A stretch of 64,000 nucleotides of DNA from Maricaulis salignorans (GTDB taxonomy: Bacteria; Pseudomonadota; Alphaproteobacteria; Caulobacterales; Maricaulaceae): NCBI RefSeq assembly GCF_900103475.1, contig NZ_FNHG01000014.1:1-64000 (forward strand). The letters are read 5' to 3'. The notes beneath the pieces are model-generated. The model searched no databases, was not told the DNA's origin, and saw only the letters and a list, made by a program, of their open reading frames with translations. The translations under genes and the position numbers were made by a program. How positions within the stretch are numbered: the stretch's first letter is position 1; each line of letters begins with the position of its first letter. Positions 37,095 to 45,793 of the stretch are shown one piece after another.

Positions 37095-37109
37095 TTAACG
37101 CGCGGTTAG
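37095..37109. promoter_or_regulatory. CtrA-like box between two divergent genes
   Basis: TTAA-N7-TTAG, one base from the CtrA consensus TTAA-N7-TTAA. It lies 58 bp before the transglycosylase start and 110 bp before the divergent small gene. A second near-match, TTAG-N7-TTAA (36421-36435), lies upstream of the autotransporter. Confidence 0.4.
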
Positions 37110-37166
37110 GCGAAGGGGCGCGATGCTTGTCCACGAATCGATTCAGCAAAATTGCGGAGGTCTGAC

Positions 37167-37967
37167 GTGGTCAGCCCGATTGAAGTAAGCCAGCAGGAAT
37201 CCACGACGCGTCTGATCCGTCAGGCGGCGCAGGAGACCGGCACAGATTTCAACTTTCTGCTGCGCACGGCGGCGCGCGAAAGCAATTTCGACGCCAGCGC
37301 GCAGGCTTCGACCTCCAGCGCAGCGGGGATGTATCAGTTTATCGAGCAGACCTGGCTGGGTGTGATGCAGCGCCATGGCGCCGAGCACGGGCATGGCGAT
37401 GCGGCACAATCCATTACCCGGGATGAGGGCGGCCGCCTGGCTGTCTCCGATCCGGCTGAACGGGCGCGAATCCTCGACCTTCGTTTCGACCCGGAAACCG
37501 CCGCCCGTATGGCTGGTGAACTGGCTTCGGAGAATGCGCAGGTCATCGAATCCCGACTGGGCCGTCCTGCCTCTGGCGGAGAGCTTTATGCCGCGCACTT
37601 TCTCGGCGCCCATGGCGCAGCAGGCCTGATTGCTGCCGCAGAACGTTCGCCCGGGATCCGGGCCGACGAACTGTTTCCCCAGGCTGCGCAGGCCAATCGG
37701 CCGATCTTCTATGACGGGTCGCGGCCGCGTTCGGCGAGTGAGGTGCTGGCTTCGCTGACCCGGGAGCGGCCGGTCGTCAGCCTGCCGGATACGGGCCCTG
37801 CCCAGCCGGTTACGCCAAGGGTTGGCTCGGGTGCGCCGGGCGGACTGTATGCCGGACGTGTCAATCCGGGCAGCCAGCGTGTTGGCGATGGTGAGTTGTC
37901 CCCGGCCCTGATGGAGATACTCGCTTCGCTGGACGCTCCGGCCGCAGGACGTGTGCGTGAAACGTAA
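37167..37967 (+). CDS. Lytic transglycosylase (SLT-type), probably flagellar
   Basis: 266 residues from the GTG at 37167 (GGAGG six bases upstream). The N-terminal 110 residues match an SLT lysozyme-like fold: catalytic Glu in ARESNFD, then SSAAGMYQFIEQTWL. The C-terminal part is Pro/Gly-rich and unstructured. There is no signal peptide, as in transglycosylases exported by a flagellar or other dedicated system. The CtrA-like box upstream would fit flagellar or cell-cycle control; that is inference. Confidence 0.8.
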   Translation: MVSPIEVSQQESTTRLIRQAAQETGTDFNFLLRTAARESNFDASAQASTSSAAGMYQFIEQTWLGVMQRHGAEHGHGDAAQSITRDEGGRLAVSDPAERARILDLRFDPETAARMAGELASENAQVIESRLGRPASGGELYAAHFLGAHGAAGLIAAAERSPGIRADELFPQAAQANRPIFYDGSRPRSASEVLASLTRERPVVSLPDTGPAQPVTPRVGSGAPGGLYAGRVNPGSQRVGDGELSPALMEILASLDAPAAGRVRET

Positions 37968-38047
37968 ACAGAGTGGAGTGCCGACAAGCTTTCATTAAGC
38001 ATGTCGGCGTTAAGCTTCATTAAGTTCTGAAAGAATTCGGGAAAACC

Positions 38048-39184
38048 ATGACCGTCGTAGCGCTGCGAAATCGCCTGACTGAAACCGATGTCCGCCGCCT
38101 GGTGCGAGGACAAACGGATGAAGAGCGAGCCCTGGCGGCGCGCAAGATCTGTCACCGTATCGACGCTGCGAGCCTGTCCGATGTTGAGCGCGCAGCGGCC
38201 CGCGATATTCTTGACCTGATCGCGCGCGACGCTGCCGAGCTGGTCCGGCGGGCGTTGGCGGTGACGCTGCGCCAGTCGCCTAACCTGCCGCGCGACATTG
38301 CCGTGAAGCTCGCGTCAGACGTCGACTCTGTTGCTGCTCCTGTGCTGCTATCCTCGCCTTCACTGACCGATGAAGACCTGATCGAAATCCTTCACGGGGC
38401 GAGTTCGGCGAAATTTTGCGCCGTGGCGGCCCGCGACCAGGTGTCGGCGATCGTCGTGCACGAAATTCTCGATTCAAAGGATGAGGGTGCGGTCGGGATC
38501 GCGGCGTCCAATGACGGGGCCGAATTCGATGAAGCGGCCTATCAGCGGGCCTTCAGTGAATTCTGCGAATGCCAGGCGGTGATGGACGCTTTTGTCGCCC
38601 GCTCCCACCTTCCGCTGGACATCACCGAACGCCTGATTTCGCACATCAGCGACCAGGCGCTTGACCGTCTCGTCAAGAATCATGCCCTGCCGCCGCAGCT
38701 CGCGGTCGAGATCGCCGAGGGCGCACGTGAGCGTGCGACGGTCGATCTGGTGGACCAGGCCGGACTGGCACATGATCCGAAGCATTTCGTACAGCAATTG
38801 CGGATGAACAGCCGGCTGACGCCATCACTCATCCTGCGGGCCCTGTTCCGCGGTCATGTGGCGTTTGTCGAGCATGCTTTCGCCGAATTGTCGGGTCTGC
38901 CGCACGCGAAGGCCTGGTTGCTGGTTCATGATGCCGGGCCATTGGGCCTGCGTGCGATCTATGACCGGACCGGCATGCCGCCGCGCCTCTATCCGGCGAT
39001 CCGGGCCGGGCTCGACGTGTATCATTCCACCGAGATGCCCCATGACGGCGAGAGCCGTGAACACTTCCGCCGCGTGCTGGCGGAGCGGGCCATTACGCGG
39101 TTCCAGGGTATTCCCGAGGAAGATCTGGATTACATGCTGCGGCGGTTCGCCGAAGACGCTCAGCCTCTGGCCGCGGCTGGCTGA
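38048..39184 (+). CDS. DUF2336 domain protein
   Basis: 378 residues, all alpha-helical, with the alphaproteobacterial DUF2336 pattern: repeated short helices such as RRALAVTLRQSPNLPRDIA and DITERLISHISDQALDRLV that look like degenerate HEAT-type repeats. No catalytic motif. A paralogue lies at 41076-42170. Its 3' end overlaps the convergent HPt gene by 25 bp through an inverted repeat. Three TTAA motifs lie in the 60 bp upstream. Role unknown. Confidence 0.8.
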   Translation: MTVVALRNRLTETDVRRLVRGQTDEERALAARKICHRIDAASLSDVERAAARDILDLIARDAAELVRRALAVTLRQSPNLPRDIAVKLASDVDSVAAPVLLSSPSLTDEDLIEILHGASSAKFCAVAARDQVSAIVVHEILDSKDEGAVGIAASNDGAEFDEAAYQRAFSEFCECQAVMDAFVARSHLPLDITERLISHISDQALDRLVKNHALPPQLAVEIAEGARERATVDLVDQAGLAHDPKHFVQQLRMNSRLTPSLILRALFRGHVAFVEHAFAELSGLPHAKAWLLVHDAGPLGLRAIYDRTGMPPRLYPAIRAGLDVYHSTEMPHDGESREHFRRVLAERAITRFQGIPEEDLDYMLRRFAEDAQPLAAAG

Positions 39185-39189
39185 GCGTC
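39155..39189. terminator. Hairpin shared by two convergent, overlapping genes
   Basis: GACGCTCAGCC (39155-39165) and GGCTGAGCGTC (39179-39189) form a perfect 11-bp stem with a 13-nt loop. It contains both stop codons. Because it is symmetric, the DUF2336 protein and the HPt protein end in nearly the same peptide (DAQPLAAAG and DAQPAAARG). No T-tract on either side. Confidence 0.55.
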
Positions 39190-39684
39190 GTCCTTCCAGG
39201 GCGCCGCGAATTCTTCTGCCATGATTTCAAGCTGATCAGCCAGTTCGGCAGCGACCGGATCGGTGCTGTCGCGGATATTCTGCACCAGGGCCGCGCGGAT
39301 CGCATTGACATGCGCAAGCACGAGGCCGATCGGTGCGACGGCGCGTTTTTCCGGCATGTCGATCATCTTGGTCATTGATGAGGCGATGCGGGTGATGATC
39401 GGGAATTCATAGGTCGAGCCGAGGCCGCGCAAATCGTGGGCGCGGATGAAAAGCTCCTCGCCTTCGGACCCCTTCAGCCCTTCCTTGCGGGCAATGCTCG
39501 CCGACTTCTCAAGCTTTTCGACCTCATCCTCGAGCCAGAGCGCGAAGTCCGACCGCATATCATTGAGGGCGTTGTCCGCCTTCTCGATCAGGTGCAGGTC
39601 GGCGGCCCCGATCGGCCCACCAATCTTGATCTGTAGCATATTGGGCGCGGCAATCATTTCGACATCGGGATTGATCTTGGCCAT
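39160..39684 (-). CDS. HPt-like phosphotransfer protein
   Basis: 174 residues from the ATG at 39684 (AGAGG upstream). Helical bundle with a histidine in the HPt context FIRAHDLRGLGSTYEFPII (H83). HPt proteins relay phosphate between receivers. The gene lies 13 bp after the receiver gene 39698-40198 on the same strand, so the two likely work as a pair. An N-terminal extension of about 45 residues is unassigned. Alternative: a related, phosphorylation-free chemotaxis helper. Confidence 0.75.
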   Translation of the reverse strand: MAKINPDVEMIAAPNMLQIKIGGPIGAADLHLIEKADNALNDMRSDFALWLEDEVEKLEKSASIARKEGLKGSEGEELFIRAHDLRGLGSTYEFPIITRIASSMTKMIDMPEKRAVAPIGLVLAHVNAIRAALVQNIRDSTDPVAAELADQLEIMAEEFAAPWKDDAQPAAARG

Positions 39685-39697
39685 GCGTGAGATCCTC

Positions 39698-40198
39698 TTA
39701 GTGGGAAGCGGTGAGTTGGACGGCCGAACAGGGCAGGTCAGACCGGTCGGTCTCCCGGCGTTCAGGGCCGACATAGGAATCGGTTTCGACAAAGCCCTGG
39801 TCACCGGTCAGTACGTCGCGCAGGCAGCTGGCGAGGGCCGAGGCGGTAACGGGCTTGATCAGGAAGGCGTTGACGCCGGCGCGGCGCGCCTGGCGAATCT
39901 TGTCGGTGCCGTCATAGGCCGTCAGCATGATGACCGGCAGGCCGGGGCAGGGGCTGGAAACCGGTGAGCGGATACTGCTGACAAGATCGATCCCGTCGCG
40001 CGGTTTCATTTTCCAGTCAGTGATGACCAGATCAACCGGTTGTGTTTTCAGGATGTCGAGGGCTTGCGCCACCGAACCGGTCTCGATCACCTTCGCGCAA
40101 CCGAAAGCCTGCAGTGAGACCCGGAGGACGCCCCGCAGTGCGGCATTGTCGTCCACGACCAGAATACGGGTCTGGGACAGGGTAGCTTCGAGCGCCAT
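39698..40198 (-). CDS. CheY-like response regulator
   Basis: 166 residues. Receiver domain with D16-D17, phospho-acceptor D61 (VITDWKM), the T/A switch (MLTAYDG) and the conserved Lys in FLIKPV, then a 40-residue tail containing YVGPERRETDRSD. The GPERRxxxR tail is frequent in alphaproteobacterial single-domain receivers linked to chemotaxis or cell-cycle signalling. Upstream partner of the HPt gene. The Shine-Dalgarno is weak. Confidence 0.83.
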   Translation of the reverse strand: MALEATLSQTRILVVDDNAALRGVLRVSLQAFGCAKVIETGSVAQALDILKTQPVDLVITDWKMKPRDGIDLVSSIRSPVSSPCPGLPVIMLTAYDGTDKIRQARRAGVNAFLIKPVTASALASCLRDVLTGDQGFVETDSYVGPERRETDRSDLPCSAVQLTASH

Positions 40199-40282
40199 TT
40201 GTATCGTCTCGCCGGTGCAGGTGCGAATTGGGTTACTTGCCGAGACTGTACCGTCTGGTGCTTAACACCGCCCTAAGCAGGG

Positions 40283-41047
40283 CTAACTTTCAAACTGTTC
40301 TGCCAGGATCCGCTCCGCCAGATCGCGGCCACGGTCGAACAGGATTGTCAGCGTCACATCATCCGCCTCGACAACGTCCACCCAGCTCACCTCGCGGAAT
40401 TCCTGGTTATCGGCAACGGCGTGCACCGGGCGCAGGCGGGGTTCGGAAATTTCAAACCCGACCTTGGCGCTATGCGGCAGGAGGGCGCCACGCCAGCGGC
40501 GCGGGCGAAAGGCACTGATCGGCGTCAGCGCCAGGACCTTCGAGTTCAATGGCAGGATCGGGCCATGGGCCGACAGGTTGTAGGCGGTTGAGCCCGCCGG
40601 TGTCGCGACCAGGACACCATCCGCCTGTAACTCGCCCATCCGGGCACGGCCATCGATCTTGATGCGGATTTTGGCGGTCTGGCGCGTGCCCCGCAACAGC
40701 GAGACCTCATTGATCGCCAATGCCTGGAACGGGTGACCATAGACATCCTCGCCGGTGGCGCGGAGCGGGTGCAGACGGGCGTGCTCGGCATCGGCCAGGC
40801 GGGCGAACAGATCGTCTTCGCGGAACTCATTCATGAGGAAGCCGACCGAGCCGAAATTCATGCCATAGACGCTGGCACCCGACTTCATCGCCGCATGAAG
40901 GGCGTCCAGCATGAGCCCGTCACCGCCGAGTGCGACGATGATCTCGGCCTCTTTCAGATCGACATGACCGTATTGCTGCTCCAGCCGGAGTTTGGCGGCC
41001 TTGGCATCGGGGCGAGGGCTGGCGAGAAAAGCGAGTGTAGGGGGCAA
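40283..41047 (-). CDS. nadK: NAD kinase
   Basis: 254 residues if started at the TTG at 41047, which matches the usual alphaproteobacterial length; no ATG or GTG is available between 41047 and the upstream stop at 41076, and the first ATG upstream would overlap the previous gene by 80 bp. The ATP/NAD site is clear: [27 protein letters not shown] and [14 protein letters not shown]. It phosphorylates NAD to NADP. Follows the DUF2336 gene by 28 bp on the same strand. Confidence 0.9.
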   Translation of the reverse strand: MPPTLAFLASPRPDAKAAKLRLEQQYGHVDLKEAEIIVALGGDGLMLDALHAAMKSGASVYGMNFGSVGFLMNEFREDDLFARLADAEHARLHPLRATGEDVYGHPFQALAINEVSLLRGTRQTAKIRIKIDGRARMGELQADGVLVATPAGSTAYNLSAHGPILPLNSKVLALTPISAFRPRRWRGALLPHSAKVGFEISEPRLRPVHAVADNQEFREVSWVDVVEADDVTLTILFDRGRDLAERILAEQFES

Positions 41048-41075
41048 GGGAGCGTCCGTTATGACCGGCGCGTAT

Positions 41076-42170
41076 TCAAGACCTGCTTCCCAGTTGACGC
41101 AAGGTGTTGGCAGCTTTCTCCGGCCCGTACATGCGGAAGACATTGGCGGCCGCATTCATGGCCTCGCCCTCGAGCTGCTGGTGCATGCGGCCGCCGCGTT
41201 GCAGCGCCCGGTGAACCGTCGGGTAGTCGGTGCGATCGAGACCGCAAGCCTGGCAGGCCATGGCAGCCGCGCGCACGCCGCCCATGGCCAGCGCCACGCG
41301 CCATTGTGCCGGCGTCAAACCGCAAAGCCGGGCGACCGCGTGGTCAAACACTGCGGGCTTGCCGGCGCGCAGGGCCGTCAGCGCGTACTTGCCCGTCAGG
41401 GCTCCGGACTTTTCGGCGGCGTCGATGGCCCGGACAGCCTCGTCGTCCACGCCGGCCGAGGTCGCGCTCAAGGCAGCCTTGACGGCGAGGCCTTCGACAT
41501 ACTCCTTGTCGAGGCCAAAGCGCCGGTACAAATCCTCACGCCAGTTTTCCGGCAACATGATGCAGAGCTGTGTCGCGTATTCAGCTGGCAGGTCGTGGCG
41601 CCGGGCCAGCGCTTCGCGCAGCTTCATATGGTCCTTGGCGACGGTCAGGCAGATGTCGAGCGCCGACTCGCTGATCTGGGCCGTGTTATTATTGGCCAGG
41701 GCCCGAAGAATGACGGCTTCGCCCGGCTTCACGAGAACATCGGTCACGGCGAGGCCGAGATTGGGCCGGCTCGCAAGATGGCGCCTGTGGTCGACCGAGC
41801 CGGTTTCTGCGAGGCTGATCATGTCCTGCTGGGTCAGGCGCGGGCTTTTGCGAATAACGACGCAGGCGATATCGATTTCGTCGAAGGCAAAATGCCGGAT
41901 CGCGGAATGCGGTGCCCAATCCGATGCCGCGAGCTTTTCCACCATGGCGAGTTTGGTCGGGCCGTCGATCGCACCGGAAAGCGTGATCAGCAACTCGCCG
42001 ACGACGGGTTCGGCGGTCGGCGTCAGCGGTTGTGCCAGGCACATATCCGTGACCCCCATCGCAAGCTGTTGGCGCTTGGAGGGGTCTCGCAATTGTGCGA
42101 GTTGGGCTATAGCTTGTGCAGAGTTGCTGACCATGGACCTGGCATGAGTTTGCTTGTTCTTGTGTAGCAT
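41076..42170 (-). CDS. DUF2336 domain protein (second copy)
   Basis: 364 residues from the ATG at 42170; a second ATG at 42134 is equally possible as neither has a good Shine-Dalgarno. Helix-repeat layout like the protein at 38048: [51 protein letters not shown]. The two copies are clearly diverged. Divergent from egtB with only about 57 bp between starts; upstream of nadK. Confidence 0.75.
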   Translation of the reverse strand: MLHKNKQTHARSMVSNSAQAIAQLAQLRDPSKRQQLAMGVTDMCLAQPLTPTAEPVVGELLITLSGAIDGPTKLAMVEKLAASDWAPHSAIRHFAFDEIDIACVVIRKSPRLTQQDMISLAETGSVDHRRHLASRPNLGLAVTDVLVKPGEAVILRALANNNTAQISESALDICLTVAKDHMKLREALARRHDLPAEYATQLCIMLPENWREDLYRRFGLDKEYVEGLAVKAALSATSAGVDDEAVRAIDAAEKSGALTGKYALTALRAGKPAVFDHAVARLCGLTPAQWRVALAMGGVRAAAMACQACGLDRTDYPTVHRALQRGGRMHQQLEGEAMNAAANVFRMYGPEKAANTLRQLGSRS

Positions 42171-42227
42171 TAAGGCTGATCGGCCTTGAAAACTTGTTAA
42201 TGAGGCTGAGCCGGGAGGCAACTGGCA

Positions 42228-43493
42228 GTGAAGGACGTGTCCGAACCAATACTCTTGGTTGAATATTCGCGCGTCAGGGCGAATACACAAGCAATGGTAG
42301 AGCGTCTCGACTGTGAGGACATGGTGATTCAAACCATGCCCGATGTCAGCCCAACCAAGTGGCATCTCGCCCATACCAGCTGGTTCTGGGAGACTTTCCT
42401 GCTCCTGGAGGAGCTCGAGGGATATCGGGAATATAGTTGCGAATATAATTATTTATTCAATTCGTACTATGACGCGATCGGAGAGCGTCACCCGCGCAAC
42501 CAGCGCGGTTTCCTTTCCCGGCCCGGACTGGCCGACGTGCTGGGCTACCGCCGGCATGTCGACGAAGCGATGACGCGGCTGCTCTCGAGCCTTGAAGGAG
42601 AGCCGCTTGAACGGCTCGAACCCCTGTTGCGTCTGGGGTTGGCGCATGAAGAGCAGCATCAGGAGCTCATTCTCACCGATATCAAACATGTGCTGTCGCA
42701 CAATCCGTTTGCGCCGCAGGCATTCCCGGAAACCGGCCGCGGCGCGGCGAGCGATGAGGCAGGCGCCTCCTGGATCGGGTTTGATGGCGGGCTGTTTGCC
42801 TTCGGCGTCGAGGGCTTGCCCTTCCAGTTCGACAATGAAGGTCCGCGTCACGAAGCCTTGCTGACCCCTTTCGCACTGGCGGACCGGCCGGTGACGAATG
42901 GGGAATATGCCGCCTTCATCAATGATGGGGGCTATCGCACTCCTTCGCTCTGGCTGTCGGACGGCTGGGCCCGGGTCAATGCAGAGGGCTGGCAGGCGCC
43001 GCTCTACTGGCATGAGCGCGACGGGGCGTGGCGCCAATTTACCTTGCATGGCGAGGCGGCGCCGCAGCCGGATGCTCCGGTCGCGCATCTCAGTTTCTAT
43101 GAAGCGGCTGCCTATGCCGAATGGGCCGGCGCGCGTCTGCCCTCGGAGCGCGAATGGGAGCTTGCCGCCCAGCGTGGCGCGGGGCCGGACGGCCGCTTCG
43201 CGATGCCGGGCTGGTCGGCGCATCCCGATGTCTGCGAGCCGGGTAGTGGGCTGCGTCAGATGTTCGGCGGTGTGTGGGAGTGGACCCGGTCCGATTATGC
43301 GCCCTATCCGCGCTATCGGCCGGCGGCCGGTGCGGTCGGCGAGTATAATGGCAAATTCATGAGCGGACAGTACGTGCTGCGGGGCGGATCCTGCGCAACA
43401 TCGCAAGGGCATATCCGCCCGACCTACCGCAATTTCTTCCCGCCGCAGGCGCGTTGGCAGTTTTCCGGCCTGCGGCTGGCAAAGGACATTTGA
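42228..43493 (+). CDS. egtB: EgtB-type iron sulfoxide synthase
   Basis: 421 residues starting at GTG, with GGGAGG nine bases upstream. An N-terminal DinB-like helical bundle carries the iron ligands H49 (LAHTSWFWE), H140 and H144 (HEEQH), and a C-terminal FGE-sulfatase fold (about 175-420) ends with GGVWEWTRSDY and LRGGSCATS. It joins trimethylhistidine (hercynine) to a thiol with O2 to build ergothioneine or a related thiol-histidine. The partner methyltransferase EgtD is not adjacent. Confidence 0.9.
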   Translation: MKDVSEPILLVEYSRVRANTQAMVERLDCEDMVIQTMPDVSPTKWHLAHTSWFWETFLLLEELEGYREYSCEYNYLFNSYYDAIGERHPRNQRGFLSRPGLADVLGYRRHVDEAMTRLLSSLEGEPLERLEPLLRLGLAHEEQHQELILTDIKHVLSHNPFAPQAFPETGRGAASDEAGASWIGFDGGLFAFGVEGLPFQFDNEGPRHEALLTPFALADRPVTNGEYAAFINDGGYRTPSLWLSDGWARVNAEGWQAPLYWHERDGAWRQFTLHGEAAPQPDAPVAHLSFYEAAAYAEWAGARLPSEREWELAAQRGAGPDGRFAMPGWSAHPDVCEPGSGLRQMFGGVWEWTRSDYAPYPRYRPAAGAVGEYNGKFMSGQYVLRGGSCATSQGHIRPTYRNFFPPQARWQFSGLRLAKDI

Positions 43494-43567
43494 CCGAACC
43501 CGCCCGGCATCGGATGATTGCCCTCACAAAAACATAAAACGGCAACACCTTGCGGGAGGTAACAAGT

Positions 43568-44335
43568 ATGGACGATCAAACGACGCTGTCGGTTCAGGAT
43601 CAGGTTTCGGCCGAAGAGTGGAAAGCGCGCTGCGACCTGGCGGCGCTTTATCGCCTGGTGCGGATGCATGGATGGGATGATCTCTTCTTCACCCATATCT
43701 CGATGCGCGTGCCAGGCCCGGAAGAGCATTTCCTGCTCAATCCCTTTGGCCTCCTCTATGAGGATGTGACCGCGTCCAATCTGGTCAAGGTTGACCTTGA
43801 GGGGAATGTGCTTCCGCCGTCACGCTATGGCATCAACCCGGCCGGTTTCACCATTCATTCCGCCATTCACGCGGCCCGGCCGGATGTGCATGTCGCGCTG
43901 CACCTGCATTCCGATGCCGGCGTTGCGGTGGCAGCCCAGAAGGGTGGTCTGAGGCCGATTTCGCAGCTGGCCATGAATGTTTACAATGACGTCGCTTACC
44001 ATGGCTATGAAGGCATCGCGCTGGAAGCCGACGAAAAAGAGCGGCTTGTCGCCGATCTGGGCGACAAGAATCTGATGATCCTGTCGAGCCATGGCACCTT
44101 GTCGGTTGGCGATCACCCGTTTAGCGCGTATATTCGCATCTACCTACTGGAGCGTGCGTGCCGTATCCAGGTGATGGCGCAAGCTGGCGGAGAGCTGATC
44201 GAATGGGATCAGAAGATGCAGGATCGCGTGTTTGGCCAGTCCTCGGAGATCGCGGGCAACGAGTTCTTCAAGGAAATCGCCTGGGCGGCTCTGCTCGACC
44301 GGGTTCGCCGGGAGAGTCCTGGCTTCGACGCCTGA
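43568..44335 (+). CDS. Class II aldolase/adducin family protein
   Basis: 255 residues from the ATG at 43568 (GGGAGG eight bases upstream). Zinc-aldolase fold with the His pair in HLHSDAG, the third His in SSHGTLSVG, and a catalytic Glu in the early FTHIS/LNPFGL region. Bacterial members without an epimerase or kinase neighbour often act on unidentified hydroxy-acids. The end overlaps the downstream exported protein. Substrate unknown. Confidence 0.85.
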   Translation: MDDQTTLSVQDQVSAEEWKARCDLAALYRLVRMHGWDDLFFTHISMRVPGPEEHFLLNPFGLLYEDVTASNLVKVDLEGNVLPPSRYGINPAGFTIHSAIHAARPDVHVALHLHSDAGVAVAAQKGGLRPISQLAMNVYNDVAYHGYEGIALEADEKERLVADLGDKNLMILSSHGTLSVGDHPFSAYIRIYLLERACRIQVMAQAGGELIEWDQKMQDRVFGQSSEIAGNEFFKEIAWAALLDRVRRESPGFDA

Positions 44336-45099
44336 TCCTGGCGCTGGCGCTGTTCGCGGCCACGTCCCCCGCCAATGCCGGGGCGTGGCCGCAAGCGCGC
44401 GGCGAAGGGTTGATGATAACCACGACATTGTTTGATCGCGCCGACCTGTCCTTCGATGATGCGGGGGAGCGGCGCGATGACGGGTATTTCTACAAGGATG
44501 AACTCGCCCTCTATCTCGAATACGGGCTGAGTGATCGTTTTACCCTGGTCTCGCGGGCGGCGTGGCAGACTGTGGAGCGCCGCAGGGGCCCCGATTTCGA
44601 TAGCGCCCAGGGCTTCGCGGCCACCGAGATCGGCTTGCGCGGCGCGCTCTATTCCAGCGCGCGGCAGGTCGTTTCGCTCCAGGCGATGGCGGTGCTGCCC
44701 GGTGAGGGCGAGAATATCTCCAATCAACCGCTGGGCGATGGTGGCAATGCCTGGGAGGTCCGGGCGCTCTGGGGCGCAAACGTCGCCGATGACGGGTTCG
44801 CCGACGCCCAGCTTGCCTATCGCCAGCGCGATGGCGTGTATTCAGATGAGGCGCGGCTTGATCTCACCCTGGGCTGGCAGCCGGCCCGGCGCTGGCATGT
44901 GCTGGCCCAGTCGTTTTCCGTCTGGAGTCTGGATGCGGCCCGGCCCGGGGCCCCCGAGTTCGAGCAACACAAATTGCAGGTATCGGTCGGCCGCGAGTTC
45001 GGGGCGGTTGAATGCCATCTCGGCGCGACGATGACGCCGTCTGGACGCAATACGATTGAGGAACGGGCGCTCTTCGTCTCGGTCTGGCGCCGCTTCTAG
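44203..45099 (+). CDS. Exported beta-rich protein, probably outer-membrane
   Basis: 299 residues in the longest plausible form. The ATG at 44203 is the last canonical start, but the hydrophobic signal (LILALALFAATSPANA, about residues 44-60) then begins too late. A CTG at 44332, overlapping the aldolase stop as CTGA with GGGAGAG upstream, would give a normal signal peptide and 255 residues. The mature part has alternating beta-strands, an LYLEYGLSDRFTLVSRAAW segment and a final VSVWRRF with terminal Phe, as in small outer-membrane barrels. No family recognised. Confidence 0.6.
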   Translation: MGSEDAGSRVWPVLGDRGQRVLQGNRLGGSARPGSPGESWLRRLILALALFAATSPANAGAWPQARGEGLMITTTLFDRADLSFDDAGERRDDGYFYKDELALYLEYGLSDRFTLVSRAAWQTVERRRGPDFDSAQGFAATEIGLRGALYSSARQVVSLQAMAVLPGEGENISNQPLGDGGNAWEVRALWGANVADDGFADAQLAYRQRDGVYSDEARLDLTLGWQPARRWHVLAQSFSVWSLDAARPGAPEFEQHKLQVSVGREFGAVECHLGATMTPSGRNTIEERALFVSVWRRF

Positions 45100-45587
45100 T
45101 CGCCCTGGGCGGTCGTCGCTGCCATATAGGCAATCACGTCGCGGCGATCCTGCGCATTGCGCAACCCGACAAAGCTCATCCGGTTGCCCGGTACGAGTTC
45201 ACGCGGATTTTCGATCCAGGCGTCCAGCGTTTCCAGGTCCCAGGTCAGGCCCGCCTCGCGCAGGGCGCGCGAATAGCTGAAGCCGGCCGCACTGGCCGCA
45301 GGATGGCCGATCACATCGTGCAGATTGGGGCCGACTGTATGGCGACCACCCTCATTGAGTGTATGGCAGGACTGGCAGCGCCGAAACTGGCGTTGCCCAT
45401 TGGCCAGGTCCGGACCCGATGTGGCCAGGGCGACGGCCTGCTCAACCGGTGCAGCGTCTGGAGCGGTCAGGTCTGCGCTGACTGATTGCGCTGCGGCGGA
45501 GGTGCCGCCTGACGCGGCCGGGTCTGCGCCATCGCTGCAGGCAAGCAGGGCGAGCGAGGCGAGGACAGGCAACAGAATTCGGGACAT
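45096..45587 (-). CDS. Class I cytochrome c lipoprotein
   Basis: 163 residues from the ATG at 45587 (GGAGAAG upstream). Lipobox LLAC with Cys17, a disordered spacer to about 55, then a mono-heme cytochrome c fold: C71-x2-C74-H75 and axial Met137 in PGNRMSFVG. Membrane-tethered periplasmic electron carrier; the partner oxidase is not in the window. Its stop overlaps that of the convergent gene in CTAG. Confidence 0.88.
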   Translation of the reverse strand: MSRILLPVLASLALLACSDGADPAASGGTSAAAQSVSADLTAPDAAPVEQAVALATSGPDLANGQRQFRRCQSCHTLNEGGRHTVGPNLHDVIGHPAASAAGFSYSRALREAGLTWDLETLDAWIENPRELVPGNRMSFVGLRNAQDRRDVIAYMAATTAQGD

Positions 45588-45793
45588 ATTTCTTCTCCGC
45601 ATGCGATGTGAGTATCCGGTATAGTGCGACCGCGAGGCAATGCCATGTGGCAGCATGCCGCTCTCGGCTGCTCGCCAGGTTTGGCAGGTGGAGATGCAAT
45701 TTTTCTTGCAGTGGGGCAGGATTTGGAGTTCCACATCGCCGATCAGGGACAATCGGTCCGTGAAGGGCTGGATTGGCCGATCAAGGGGGTCGC

